DNA of 64,000 bases from Serratia sp. PL17 (GTDB taxonomy: Bacteria; Pseudomonadota; Gammaproteobacteria; Enterobacterales; Enterobacteriaceae), in the NCBI RefSeq assembly GCF_017832355.1, contig NZ_JAFIBY010000001.1:372001-436000 (forward strand), given 5' to 3'. How positions within the stretch are numbered: the stretch's first letter is position 1; the number at the start of each line of letters is the position of its first letter. The notes under the pieces were generated by a model. It ran no database searches and had not been told where the DNA came from. It saw only the letters and a program-made list of their open reading frames with translations. The position numbers and the translations under genes are program-made. Of the stretch, positions 1 through 8,363 are shown piece after piece.

Positions 1-71
1 TGGGCGCGTAGCCCCTGTCTGATGGCGTCGAGGACTTCTTCGCTGAGTGAATCGGTTACGGTAATGTGCAT
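1..71 (-). CDS. N-terminal fragment of a probable GNAT-type acetyltransferase
   Basis: Only the first 23 codons are inside the window; the gene runs off the left edge. The ATG at 71 is preceded by AGGAGG with a 4-base gap, a strong ribosome binding site. The N-terminus (MHITVTDSLSEEVLDAIRQG) resembles the start of small GNAT-fold acetyltransferases, but this is too little sequence for a firm family call. It is divergent from yliI. Confidence 0.45.
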   Translation of the reverse strand, partial: MHITVTDSLSEEVLDAIRQGLRA

Positions 72-202
72 ACATCCTCCTTGTTTACCCGTTAACTTAA
101 GCACAGTCTGGCTAAAAGACAACATATTGAAAATTAAAACAAACGTTGCAAGTGGTCTGCTGGACTACACTGAATGGACCCGTTTCTATTCAGGAGGATG
201 CC

Positions 203-1300
203 ATGCGGAGAGTCACGACGATGATGGCACTGCTGTTATTCAGCGGTTTGCTGCATGCTGCGCTGAAGGTCACGCCATTACAGGATAAATTGGAGCACCC
301 TTGGTCGCTGGCATTTTTGCCCGGTGAGCAGGGCATGTTAATCACAGAACGACCGGGCCGCCTGCGGCTGTGGCAACAGGATAAAGGTTTGTCCGCGCCA
401 ATTACCGGTGTGCCTCAGGTGTATGCCGAAGGCCAGGGTGGGCTGCTGGAAGTGCTGTTAGCGCCTGATTTTGCCGATAGCAGACGAATCTACCTCAGCT
501 TTGCCGAAGTGGGTGAAGACGGTAAGGCAGGGACCGCGGTGGGTTATGGGCAGTTAAGCATCGATCGCCAACGATTGGAGAACTTCACGGTGATTTTCCG
601 CCAGCAACCTAAATTGTCGATCGGTAATCACTTTGGCGGCAAGTTGGCATTTGATCGCCAGGGCTATCTGTTTATTGCGTTGGGTGAGAATAATCAGCGG
701 CCGACGGCACAGGATTTGGACAAGCTACAGGGCAAGGTGGTGCGGTTAACTGCCGACGGGGCTGTACCGCCAGATAATCCGTTTGTTGGTCAGGTGGGCA
801 AACGGCCGGAAATCTGGTCCTATGGCCACCGTAATCCGCAGGGGCTGGCGTTGAATCCATGGAGCGGGGTGATGTGGGAGAGTGAACACGGCCCACGGGG
901 TGGCGATGAGATCAATATTCCGCAGGCGGGGAAAAACTACGGCTGGCCGATAGCCACCTATGGCATCAATTACTCTGGGTTGGCTATTCCAGAGGCTAAA
1001 GGACAGAAGATCGCGGGTACTGAACAGCCCTTGCATTACTGGCGGGTGTCGCCGGGCGTCAGCGGCATGGCATTCTACGACTCACCTCGTTTCCCTGCCT
1101 GGCAGCATTCGCTGTTCATGGGTGCGCTGGCTCAGAAAGCCCTGATCAGGCTGACGCTACAGGGGAACAACGTGATCGCTGAAGAAAGGTTGCTGGAAGA
1201 TCGCGGCGAGCGCATTCGTGAGGTGCGGGTTGGGCCTGACGGCGACCTTTACCTGCTAACCGATTCGAGCGACGGCAAGTTGTTGCGGGTCGGGCTGTAG
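203..1300 (+). CDS. yliI: PQQ-dependent aldose sugar dehydrogenase YliI (Asd), periplasmic
   Basis: 365-residue soluble glucose-dehydrogenase-type beta-propeller that oxidises aldose sugars with PQQ in the periplasm. The ATG at 203 is chosen because AGGAGG lies just upstream and it starts a signal peptide (MRRVTTMMALLLFSGLLHA); the reading frame extends upstream without signal-like sequence. Family landmarks are the HPWSLAFLPG and ITERPGRL segments near the mature N-terminus, HFGGKLAFD, and the GHRNPQGLALNP and EHGPRGGDEIN active-site and PQQ-binding blocks. The length is close to E. coli YliI (371). As in E. coli it is next to the GST gene yliJ, here convergent. Cofactor supply is not visible: no pqq genes are in the window. 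Confidence 0.93.
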   Translation: MRRVTTMMALLLFSGLLHAALKVTPLQDKLEHPWSLAFLPGEQGMLITERPGRLRLWQQDKGLSAPITGVPQVYAEGQGGLLEVLLAPDFADSRRIYLSFAEVGEDGKAGTAVGYGQLSIDRQRLENFTVIFRQQPKLSIGNHFGGKLAFDRQGYLFIALGENNQRPTAQDLDKLQGKVVRLTADGAVPPDNPFVGQVGKRPEIWSYGHRNPQGLALNPWSGVMWESEHGPRGGDEINIPQAGKNYGWPIATYGINYSGLAIPEAKGQKIAGTEQPLHYWRVSPGVSGMAFYDSPRFPAWQHSLFMGALAQKALIRLTLQGNNVIAEERLLEDRGERIREVRVGPDGDLYLLTDSSDGKLLRVGL

Positions 1301-1312
1301 GCGTAATGATGG

Positions 1313-1332
1313 CGCCCTGCAGTTGCAGGGCG
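1313..1332. terminator. Bidirectional hairpin between yliI and yliJ
   Basis: CGCCCTGCA and TGCAGGGCG form a tight stem between two convergent genes. There is no clear T-run on the + side, so termination is inferred from structure and position. Confidence 0.55.
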
Positions 1333-1340
1333 GGGGAAAC

Positions 1341-1961
1341 TCAGGTTAACTCGCTCATGACACCGCGCTGATAGGCCGGGCGTTCTGTGAGTTGCTGATA
1401 CCAGCGCTCCATGTTTGGACGAGATTGTCGCTTAATCGGCATGGAGAACCAGGCGTAAGCAAAGCTACCCAGCGGGATGTCGCCGATGCCGAAGGACTCA
1501 CCGGAAAGGTAAGGCTGGCGACCAAGGGTTTCTTCCACAATGTCGAAATGCTTTTCCAATGTGGCGATTGCCGCTTCTATCTTCGCCATGTCACGCAGTT
1601 CCGCCTTGGTGCGAACCATTCCCCAGAACACAACGCTAAAGTGGCTGACAATGGTGGCTGTGGTCCAGTCCATCCATTTTTCTGCACTGGCGCGCGCTTG
1701 CAGATCCTGCGGGTAAAAAGGTTCATTGCCAAACTTCGCTGCCAGATAGCGAACGATAGTGTTGGATTCCCACAGCACGAAGTCATCGTCCTGCAGCAGC
1801 GGCACCAGGCCATTCGGGTTCAATGAACGGTAGAGTTCATCGTTTACCTTACCGAATGCGCCGCCGGCATTGATATGGCTGTAATTCAGCTCCAGCTCTG
1901 CGGCGCACCACAGCACTTTCCTGACGTTATTTGAATTTTCACGACCCCAAATGGTCAGCAT
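1341..1961 (-). CDS. yliJ: Glutathione S-transferase family protein YliJ
   Basis: 206-residue cytosolic GST. The N-terminal thioredoxin-fold domain (about 1-80) holds WGRENSNNVRKVLW, the cis-proline region NPNGLVPLL and the glutathione gamma-glutamyl site WESNTIVRYLA. The all-alpha C-terminal domain holds GIGDIPLGSFAYAWF and ends RPNMERWYQQLTERPAYQ, typical of E. coli YliJ. Its place next to yliI supports the orthology. The physiological substrate is unknown. Confidence 0.9.
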   Translation of the reverse strand: MLTIWGRENSNNVRKVLWCAAELELNYSHINAGGAFGKVNDELYRSLNPNGLVPLLQDDDFVLWESNTIVRYLAAKFGNEPFYPQDLQARASAEKWMDWTTATIVSHFSVVFWGMVRTKAELRDMAKIEAAIATLEKHFDIVEETLGRQPYLSGESFGIGDIPLGSFAYAWFSMPIKRQSRPNMERWYQQLTERPAYQRGVMSELT

Positions 1962-2067
1962 AGAACGCCTCTTTTACGTGGGTTAATCAACCTAAGTAGT
2001 TATTCGTACGCCACAATTCAGCGTTTGTCACACCAGAAGGCATTTTTTGCCAGCGTGGTCGACACAT

Positions 2068-2724
2068 TCAGCGCTCCCAGCGACAAACTTCCCAGCCATG
2101 CTCCAGCGCCAGTGCGTTGAGCTCACTGTCCGGGTTGATCACCGTAGCACTGTCGACATATTGCAACATGGCTTTGTCGTTAAGTGAGTCGCTGTAACCG
2201 TGGCTGTGCTCAAAGATCAATTCCGGGTGTTCTGCCAGCCACTGTTTCAAACGGGTCACTTTGCCCTGTTGGTAAGTCATGGTGCCGTAGGTGTTGCCGG
2301 TGAAGCGGTCGTCTTGCACTTCGACACCAATCGCCAGTGCGCCATCAGCACCGAGCTGTGCGGCAATCGGTGCCACCAGATGTTCACCGGTGGCGGAAAT
2401 GACCAGAATGCAGTCACCGCGTTCACGGTGCCACAACATCCGTTCACGGGCTGCTGGATAGACGCGAGGCAGAATATCGCGACGGATATAACGCTGTACC
2501 CAACCGGCTACCGTTTGGGTACTCAGGCCGGTCAGTGGTGCCAGGGTGGCTTGCATGTAGTCTTCCATGGATAGCTTTCCCTGGTAATAGAGCTGCATGA
2601 GCTGCTGTTCCTGCTGTTCCAGTTCTGCCGGCGCAAACCCCTCGGCGACCAGCCAGCGGATCCACAGGCTGGCGCTGTCATCATCAATCAGGGTTTCGTC
2701 CAGGTCGAATAAGGCTAAATCCAT
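2068..2724 (-). CDS. HAD-superfamily (IB) phosphatase
   Basis: 218-residue HAD hydrolase. Motif I is DLDETLIDDDS at residues 7-17 with the nucleophile and acid aspartates, motif II lies in VISATGEHLV, and motif IV in the GYSDSLND segment. The alpha-helical cap between motifs I and II is characteristic of the IB (phosphoserine phosphatase-like) group. The ATG at 2724 is chosen over longer in-frame starts because it puts the first beta strand (MDLALFDLDETL) at the N-terminus and has GGAG upstream. The substrate cannot be read from sequence; a small phosphomonoester is likely. The gene is not at this position in E. coli. Confidence 0.85.
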   Translation of the reverse strand: MDLALFDLDETLIDDDSASLWIRWLVAEGFAPAELEQQEQQLMQLYYQGKLSMEDYMQATLAPLTGLSTQTVAGWVQRYIRRDILPRVYPAARERMLWHRERGDCILVISATGEHLVAPIAAQLGADGALAIGVEVQDDRFTGNTYGTMTYQQGKVTRLKQWLAEHPELIFEHSHGYSDSLNDKAMLQYVDSATVINPDSELNALALEHGWEVCRWER

Positions 2725-3017
2725 CAGTATTTCTCCGGCAGGCAGGGAGGGAAAGAGGTGTATACAGAATAGCGGATACCGTTGGCCGCCAGCCAGTGGC
2801 GACAATGAAATTGCGCAGAGCATAAGAAACATTGATGACGGTTTTGCGACACTTTGTTGAACGTTTGCATAACTTAGAACGCAACAATATTGGCTCGCAT
2901 CTTTGGCCGGGTGGTAACTATAGGGTAATGCACTGGCCATCCAGGAGTTAAAGATGCTGATAATTCGCCTTTATACCGGCCCGATCTTTGTCGGGAACGA
3001 TGATGAGGAACAAGATA
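2725..3017. other. Divergent intergenic region between HAD phosphatase and 2OG oxygenase
   Basis: 293 bp that must carry promoters for both divergent genes. The only coding-like element seen is a 40-codon ORF starting at 2954 with a strong ribosome binding site, listed separately. Confidence 0.5.
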
Positions 3018-3076
3018 ATGATACGACCACCACTGACGTTGAAGACGCTGCCGCTGCTGGATCTTTCGCAGCTTGA
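2954..3076 (+). CDS. Possible 40-aa small ORF overlapping the 2OG-oxygenase start
   Basis: ATG at 2954 is preceded by AGGAG with a 6-base gap, a better ribosome binding site than the downstream gene has. The frame is open for 40 codons (start MLIIRLYTGPIFVG, then an acidic/Thr stretch) and stops at 3074-3076. It overlaps the first 59 bases of the oxygenase gene in another frame. It could be a translated leader that couples initiation, or chance; no family is recognised. Confidence 0.3.
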   Translation: MLIIRLYTGPIFVGNDDEEQDNDTTTTDVEDAAAAGSFAA

Positions 3077-4040
3077 CGGTGATGCGCGTCAGCGGCAGGC
3101 ATTTCTTGACAATCTGCGTGTTGCGGCACGCGACGTAGGTTTTTTTTATCTGCGTGGGCATGGCATTGATAGCGCGCTAAATGTGCAGCTGCAACAGCGT
3201 GCCAGGCAGTTTTTTGCCTTGCCGGACGCCGACAAATTGGCGGTTCAGATGGTGCGTTCGCCGCACTTTCGCGGCTATAACCGCGCTGCGGACGAACTGA
3301 CGCGGGGGCAACCGGATTGGCGTGAACAGTTCGACATCGGTGCGGAGCGTCCTGCGCTGGAATTGGCGTATGAAACGCCGCGTTGGGCGCGTTTACAAGG
3401 GCCGAATCAATGGCCTGAAGCCTTGCCTGAACTGAAGCCGTTACTGTTGCAATGGCAGCAGGTGATGACGGTAATGTCGCTGCGATTATTGCGCGCCTTC
3501 GCGTTAGCCCTGTCGTTACCGGAGCACGCATTTGATTCGCTTTACGGCGACAAACCCAATGAACATATCAAATTGATACGGTATCCGGGGCGTGAGGCCA
3601 CCACCAGCGGGCAGGGAGTCGGTGCCCATAAGGACTCTGGCTTTTTGAGTTTTTTACTGCAGGACCGGCAGAAAGGCCTGCAGGTTGAAATTGAAGAAGG
3701 GCGCTGGGTGGACGCGGAACCGCGTGAAGACACCTTTGTGGTCAACATCGGCGAACTGTTGGAGCTGGCGACCAATGGTTATCTACGCGCCACGGTACAT
3801 CGCGTGGAAACGCCGCCGGCGGGGAGCGATCGTCTGTCGATCGCTTTCTTCCTGGGGGCGCGACTTGACGCTGTGGTGCCACTGTATCAACTGCCTGCGC
3901 ATCTGGCCGCCGAGGCACGCGGCCCGGTCAGCGATCCGCATAATCCGCTATTGCGCGATGTGGGGTTTAACTACCTGAAGGGACGAATTCGCTCTCACCC
4001 CGATGTAGCGCAGCGCTATTATCAGGACGTTGTAACCTAG
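3018..4040 (+). CDS. Isopenicillin-N-synthase-like 2-oxoglutarate/Fe(II) oxygenase
   Basis: 340-residue non-haem iron dioxygenase. An N-terminal DIOX_N-type domain (about 5-120, including FFYLRGHGID) is followed by the jelly-roll core. The iron triad appears as HKD in GAHKDSGFLSFLLQD and the distal His in RATVHRVETP; the 2-oxoglutarate-binding arginine is in DRLSIAFF. The ATG at 3018 is preferred (GAGGAA seven bases upstream); in-frame starts at 2988 (TTG), 3000 and 3003 are alternatives. Such enzymes hydroxylate or desaturate small molecules; the substrate is unknown. An eight-T run at about 3140-3147 lies inside the reading frame without disrupting it. It is not in the E. coli interval. Confidence 0.88.
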   Translation: MIRPPLTLKTLPLLDLSQLDGDARQRQAFLDNLRVAARDVGFFYLRGHGIDSALNVQLQQRARQFFALPDADKLAVQMVRSPHFRGYNRAADELTRGQPDWREQFDIGAERPALELAYETPRWARLQGPNQWPEALPELKPLLLQWQQVMTVMSLRLLRAFALALSLPEHAFDSLYGDKPNEHIKLIRYPGREATTSGQGVGAHKDSGFLSFLLQDRQKGLQVEIEEGRWVDAEPREDTFVVNIGELLELATNGYLRATVHRVETPPAGSDRLSIAFFLGARLDAVVPLYQLPAHLAAEARGPVSDPHNPLLRDVGFNYLKGRIRSHPDVAQRYYQDVVT

Positions 4041-4077
4041 TAGTCGGTGGGCCACATGCTGCGCCCAACGGATTAAA

Positions 4078-4103
4078 GGGGGGCGAACAGGTGTTCGCCC
4101 CCC
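4078..4103. terminator. Bidirectional terminator hairpin
   Basis: GGGGGGCGAACA and TGTTCGCCCCCC pair almost perfectly between two convergent genes (2OG oxygenase and gamma-lyase). Confidence 0.7.
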
Positions 4104-4125
4104 TATGACGTGTATGGAACGGAGA

Positions 4126-5271
4126 TTACTCGGCCAGAGCCTGTTTCAGGTCGGCAATCAGATCTTCCGCATCTTCAATCCCTACCGACAGGCGCAACAA
4201 CTGCGGGGTGATGCCCGTTTTCAGCCGCTGTTCCAACGGAATCGACGCGTGGGTCATGCTGAATGGTTGACTGATCAGGCTTTCCACGCCGCCCAGGCTT
4301 TCTGCCAGCGTGAACAGATGTGAGCGTTTGATCACCCGGCGCGCATAGGCGTCGTCGCCTTTCAACCGTACTGAAATCATGCCGCCAAAGCTGTTCATCT
4401 GCTTTGTCGCCAGTGCGTGCTGCGGGTGGCTCGGCAGACCCGGATAGTAAACGTCTTCTACCTGGGGCTGGCTTTCCAGCCACTGGGCGATGCGTAAGGC
4501 GCTATTGCTGTGGCGCTCCATGCGCAGTGCCAGCGTACGGATGCCGCGCAACGTCAGGAAACTGCTGAACGGATCGAGAATACCGCCCACCGCGTTTTGC
4601 AGGAATCCGAGCTGTTCGGCCAGCTCAGGATTGTTCCCCACTGCAGCGACCCCGGCTACCACATCGGAGTGGCCGTTGAGGTATTTGGTGGCGGAATGCA
4701 CGACGACATCAAAGCCAAGATCCAGCGGACGCTGAATGTAAGGTGAGGCAAAGGTGTTGTCCGCCACGCTGATCAAACCGTGTTTTTTAGCGATCGTGGC
4801 GATGGCGCTCAGATCGGCCAGCTTCAGCAGAGGGTTAGTCGGCGTTTCTACCCAGATCATTTTGGTATCCGGTTCGATTGCCTGCTCCAACGCGGAAAGA
4901 TCCGCCGGGGAAACATAGGTGACGCGCAGGCCGGCTGTCCGGCTACGCACCTTCTCCAGTAAGCGGTAGGTACCGCCATATAAGTCGTCAACCGCCACCA
5001 AATGGCTACCCTGATCGAGCAATTCCAACACCGTCGAGCAGGCTGCCAGGCCAGAAGCAAAGGCATAACCGCGGCTGCCGCCTTCCAGTTCAGCAATGGC
5101 GTTCTCCAATGCGGTACGCGTTGGGTTGGCGCTGCGTGAATATTCATAACCTGTATGCTCGCCCGGTGCAGGCTGGGCATAGGTGGACGTGGCATAAATG
5201 GCAGGCATTACTGCACCGGTAGCGTCCGGCGTGTAGCCGGCATGAACGGTCAACGTATCAAACTTGGCCAT
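4126..5271 (-). CDS. mccB: Cystathionine gamma-lyase (reverse trans-sulfuration)
   Basis: 381-residue Cys/Met-metabolism PLP enzyme, about the normal length. The PLP lysine is K196 in VVHSATKYLNGH. The phosphate and ring contacts are YSRSANPTR (44-52), ASGLAA and VETPTNPLL. It cleaves cystathionine to cysteine, 2-oxobutyrate and ammonia. It sits 13 bp after a cystathionine beta-synthase on the same strand, so the pair makes cysteine from homocysteine and serine, as mccA-mccB do in Bacillus. Cystathionine gamma-synthase (MetB) is a close relative; the partner gene is the reason for preferring lyase. The pair is absent from this interval in E. coli. Confidence 0.85.
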   Translation of the reverse strand: MAKFDTLTVHAGYTPDATGAVMPAIYATSTYAQPAPGEHTGYEYSRSANPTRTALENAIAELEGGSRGYAFASGLAACSTVLELLDQGSHLVAVDDLYGGTYRLLEKVRSRTAGLRVTYVSPADLSALEQAIEPDTKMIWVETPTNPLLKLADLSAIATIAKKHGLISVADNTFASPYIQRPLDLGFDVVVHSATKYLNGHSDVVAGVAAVGNNPELAEQLGFLQNAVGGILDPFSSFLTLRGIRTLALRMERHSNSALRIAQWLESQPQVEDVYYPGLPSHPQHALATKQMNSFGGMISVRLKGDDAYARRVIKRSHLFTLAESLGGVESLISQPFSMTHASIPLEQRLKTGITPQLLRLSVGIEDAEDLIADLKQALAE

Positions 5272-5284
5272 ACAATCATCCTTA

Positions 5285-6652
5285 TTAACGTAATTTTTGG
5301 CGCCAGGCGTTAAGTACGTCTGTGCGGGTAATCAAACCGAGGAAGCGCTCACCATCAAGCACCACAGCCACGTGCCCGTGATTGAACGTGGCGAGTAAAT
5401 CCTGATAACTGGCTTCTTTTTGCAGCGTCTTGACGGAATGAGTCATGGCGCGGGTGGCGGGGAGGCTAAAGTGGTTGGCATCCGCCTGTACGGTATTAAG
5501 CAGGTCCCATTCGTCGATGAGACCCACAACGCGATCGCCTTCCAGCACGGGTAACTGTGAGATGTCATACAGACGCATACGGGCATGAACGATCGCCAGA
5601 GTGTCTTCGGGGGCTACCGATACCGCAGCCCCTTCGTCATGACGATAGGCGATCAGGTCGCGCAGATCGCCATGCTGTGGTTTGCTTAACAGACCTTGTT
5701 CCAGCATCCAATGGTCGTTATACATTTTAGACAGGTATTTATTACCGCTGTCGCAGACGAACGTGACCACGCGTTTGGGTTCGGTTTGCGCCTGGCAATA
5801 GCGCAATGCGGCTGCCAGCAGCGTGCCGGTGGATGAACCCGCCAGTACACCCTCTTTGCGTAGCAGGTCGCGTGCTGTAGTAAATGCCTCGGCGTCTCCG
5901 ATACGGTAGGCGTTACGTACTTGATTGAAGTCGCTGAGTGGCGGGACGAAATCTTCGCCGATGCCTTCAACCAGCCAACTGCCCGCCTCACCGATCTGGC
6001 CGTTATCGAGATAGTCCGCCAGGATTGAACCTGCCGGGTCGGCTAACACAAATTCGGTTTGCGGCGATACCTCGGCGAAATAGTGGCTCAGCCCACCCAG
6101 CGTGCCGCCGGAACCGACACCGACGACGATGGCATCGACCTGGTGGTCCATCTGCTGCCAAAGCTCCGGTGCGGTGGTATGGGTATGAGCCGCCGGATTG
6201 GCTGGGTTATTAAACTGATCGATATAGAACGCCCCGGGGATCTCGCTCGCCAGACGTTTTGCGTAATCCTGATAGTAAGCCGGATGGCCTTTACCTACAT
6301 CGGAGCGGGTTAACACGACGTCCACACCCAGTGCACGCAGATGGAAAATCTTTTCCCGGCTCATTTTGTCCGGCACAACCAACACCAGCTTATACCCCTT
6401 CAGTGCTGCCACCAGGGCCAGCCCCAAACCTGTATTTCCCGCAGTGGCTTCAATGATGGTGCCGCTGGGTTGTAGGCTTCCATCACGTTCTGCCTGTTCG
6501 ATCATTGATAAGGCAACGCGGTCTTTGATTGAGCCACCTGGGTTTTGGTTCTCCAGCTTGATGAAAAGCCGACAGGGGCCGGTATCGAACTGGGTCAGTT
6601 CCAACATTGGGGTGTTGCCGATCATGTCGATGACGGAGTGGGGTATTGCCAT
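5285..6652 (-). CDS. mccA: Cystathionine beta-synthase with C-terminal CBS pair
   Basis: 455 residues. Residues 1-320 are a fold-type II PLP core with the Schiff-base lysine K43 in NPGGSIKDRVA, the substrate loop ATAGNTGLGLA and the PLP phosphate loop VGSGGTLGG. From about residue 340, two CBS motifs form a Bateman module (ARMRLYDISQLPVLEGDRVVG region and HVAVVLDGERFLGLITRTDV) that probably senses an adenosyl ligand. It condenses serine with homocysteine to cystathionine. The ATG at 6652 follows GGAG; the longer in-frame start at 6748 has no core homology. It is first in an operon with the gamma-lyase 13 bp downstream. No haem-binding N-terminal extension is present. Confidence 0.88.
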   Translation of the reverse strand: MAIPHSVIDMIGNTPMLELTQFDTGPCRLFIKLENQNPGGSIKDRVALSMIEQAERDGSLQPSGTIIEATAGNTGLGLALVAALKGYKLVLVVPDKMSREKIFHLRALGVDVVLTRSDVGKGHPAYYQDYAKRLASEIPGAFYIDQFNNPANPAAHTHTTAPELWQQMDHQVDAIVVGVGSGGTLGGLSHYFAEVSPQTEFVLADPAGSILADYLDNGQIGEAGSWLVEGIGEDFVPPLSDFNQVRNAYRIGDAEAFTTARDLLRKEGVLAGSSTGTLLAAALRYCQAQTEPKRVVTFVCDSGNKYLSKMYNDHWMLEQGLLSKPQHGDLRDLIAYRHDEGAAVSVAPEDTLAIVHARMRLYDISQLPVLEGDRVVGLIDEWDLLNTVQADANHFSLPATRAMTHSVKTLQKEASYQDLLATFNHGHVAVVLDGERFLGLITRTDVLNAWRQKLR

Positions 6653-7115
6653 GGGATCTCCAGAATAATTCGGTTTAATGGCCGTTATTTGGATGATAGC
6701 GCTGCAAATAAGCGTATTAAAAAGAACAAATAACCCCTCAATATGCATTTTTGGAATATATTAATTCAATTTGGCCGTGTGGAGGCATAGATGTGCAGCG
6801 GTGCAGATGTTCAGCCGTGTAGCCGTGGGTTGTTTAAAAAAACGGCGTGCAGCAGGCTTTTCATCCAATTTACGCGTAACAGCGTACAGTTATGTAAAAA
6901 TGCTGAAAATTCACGCTAAACCCTGCAAAAATAAGATGAATCTAATAAACTCACAGCAAGGGCATTTTTGGTGCGCCGTTCACCCGTCATGGGGCCGCAG
7001 GGAGTCTGCGGTTGGCAAACGCGTGCCGGGCTACTCTCGCTGGTTGGCTGAAAACGTGAATATGTTTGAAAGTTAACGCTATTTCAATGATTTGAATGGA
7101 CACTCTGGCGACGTC
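6653..7115. other. 463-bp divergent intergenic region, mccA to dacC
   Basis: An AT-rich mccA-proximal half carries the divergent promoters. A short hairpin (CCGCAG/CTGCGG, 6995-7011) lies in the dacC-proximal half. I see no supported gene; the open frame at 6771-7076 lacks protein-like composition and a good ribosome binding site. Confidence 0.5.
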
Positions 7116-8321
7116 ATGATGAAAAGAAACTTATCCACCACCCTGAAGAAATTAACGTTTAGCGTCAGCATACTGTTGTTGGCGGCTCCTGTTGTACAGG
7201 CGGCCGACGCGCCGGCTGCCCCGCAGATTGATGCCAAGGCCTATGTGCTGATGGATTACAACAGCGGCAAAATCCTGACGGAGGGTAACGCCGATACCCG
7301 CTTGGATCCCGCCAGTCTGACCAAGATCATGTCCAGCTATGTGATCGGGCAGGCGATCAAGGCCGGCAAGATCAAGCCGGAAGATATGGTGACCGTAGGC
7401 AAAGACGCATGGGCAACCGGTAACCCGGCACTGCGTGGGTCTTCACTGATGTTTATTAAACCGGGCGATCAGGTACCGGTGATGGAGCTGAACAAGGGCA
7501 TTGTCATTCAGTCGGGTAACGACGCCAGTATTGCGTTGGCCGATTATGTCGCAGGCAGTCAGGATTCGTTTGTTGGGTTGATGAACAACTACGCCAAATC
7601 TCTGGGCCTGCAGAATACCCATTTCCTGACGGTACATGGCCTGGATGCGGAAGGTCAGTACAGCACAGCACGCGATATGGCATTGCTGAGCCAGGCGCTG
7701 ATCCGCGATGTGCCTGATGAGTACGCGCTGCATAAAGAAAAAGAATTCACCTTCAACAAGATCCGCCAGATTAACCGCAACCGCCTGTTGTGGAGCTCCA
7801 ATCTGAACGTGGATGGCATCAAAACCGGTTATACCGGTGGTGCCGGGCATAACCTGGTTGCATCGGCCACTGACGGCCCTATGCGTCTGATCTCGGTAGT
7901 GCTGGGCGCACCGAGCGATCGTATCCGCTTTAGCGAAAGTGAAAAATTGCTGACCTGGGGCTTCCGCTTCTACGAAACCGCCACGCCGATCAAAACCGAC
8001 AAACCCTTTGTTACTCAGAAAGTGTGGTTTGGCGACGTCAATGAAGTACCGTTGGGCGTAGCGAAAGATGCAGCCGTGACTATCCCGAAAGGGCAAATGA
8101 AAAACCTGAAGGCCAGTTACAAACTGAATCAGGCGACGCTGGAAGCGCCATTGGCGAAAAATCAGGTCGTCGGCACCATTGATTTCCAGCTCGACGGCAA
8201 AACCATTGAGCAATACCCGCTGGTGGCGATGCAGGAAGTGAAAGAAGGTAACTTCTTCAGCCGTATCTGGGACATGGTGATGATGAAGCTGACCCAGTGG
8301 TTCGGCAGCGTATTCGGTTAA
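7116..8321 (+). CDS. dacC: D-alanyl-D-alanine carboxypeptidase DacC (PBP6)
   Basis: 401-residue periplasmic PBP of the class C low-molecular-mass group. A signal peptide (about 1-29, ending VVQA) precedes the penicillin-binding domain with S67-LT-K70, S133-G-N135 and K236-T-G. A beta-rich PBP5_C domain follows, and the C-terminal segment ([20 protein letters not shown]) is the amphipathic membrane anchor. It trims the terminal D-Ala from stem pentapeptides. ATGATG at 7116 is chosen because it starts the signal peptide; the ribosome binding site is weak. The KTG is followed by YTGGAG, slightly different from E. coli PBP6. dacC precedes deoR in E. coli; here sdaB-sdaC lie between. Confidence 0.95.
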   Translation: MMKRNLSTTLKKLTFSVSILLLAAPVVQAADAPAAPQIDAKAYVLMDYNSGKILTEGNADTRLDPASLTKIMSSYVIGQAIKAGKIKPEDMVTVGKDAWATGNPALRGSSLMFIKPGDQVPVMELNKGIVIQSGNDASIALADYVAGSQDSFVGLMNNYAKSLGLQNTHFLTVHGLDAEGQYSTARDMALLSQALIRDVPDEYALHKEKEFTFNKIRQINRNRLLWSSNLNVDGIKTGYTGGAGHNLVASATDGPMRLISVVLGAPSDRIRFSESEKLLTWGFRFYETATPIKTDKPFVTQKVWFGDVNEVPLGVAKDAAVTIPKGQMKNLKASYKLNQATLEAPLAKNQVVGTIDFQLDGKTIEQYPLVAMQEVKEGNFFSRIWDMVMMKLTQWFGSVFG

Positions 8322-8327
8322 CCATAA

Positions 8328-8354
8328 AAGGGCGCAATGATAAATTGCGCCCTT
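8328..8354. terminator. Rho-independent terminator, dacC/sdaB
   Basis: AAGGGCGCAAT and ATTGCGCCCTT form an 11-bp stem with a 5-base loop, followed on + by ATTTTTTT. It separates two convergent genes and can serve both. Confidence 0.88.
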
Positions 8355-8363
8355 ATTTTTTTA

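Noticed and set aside
3137-3150. Frameshift at the eight-T run in the 2OG oxygenase
   Set aside because: The frame continues across it with all iron and 2-oxoglutarate ligands downstream and a normal length.
6771-7076. 101-codon open frame in the mccA-dacC gap
   Set aside because: No ribosome binding site, no protein-like pattern and it sits on the probable promoter region.
7443-8213. 256-codon open frame antisense to dacC
   Set aside because: Mirror of a conserved coding gene with all catalytic motifs on the other strand; no ribosome binding site or recognisable domain.
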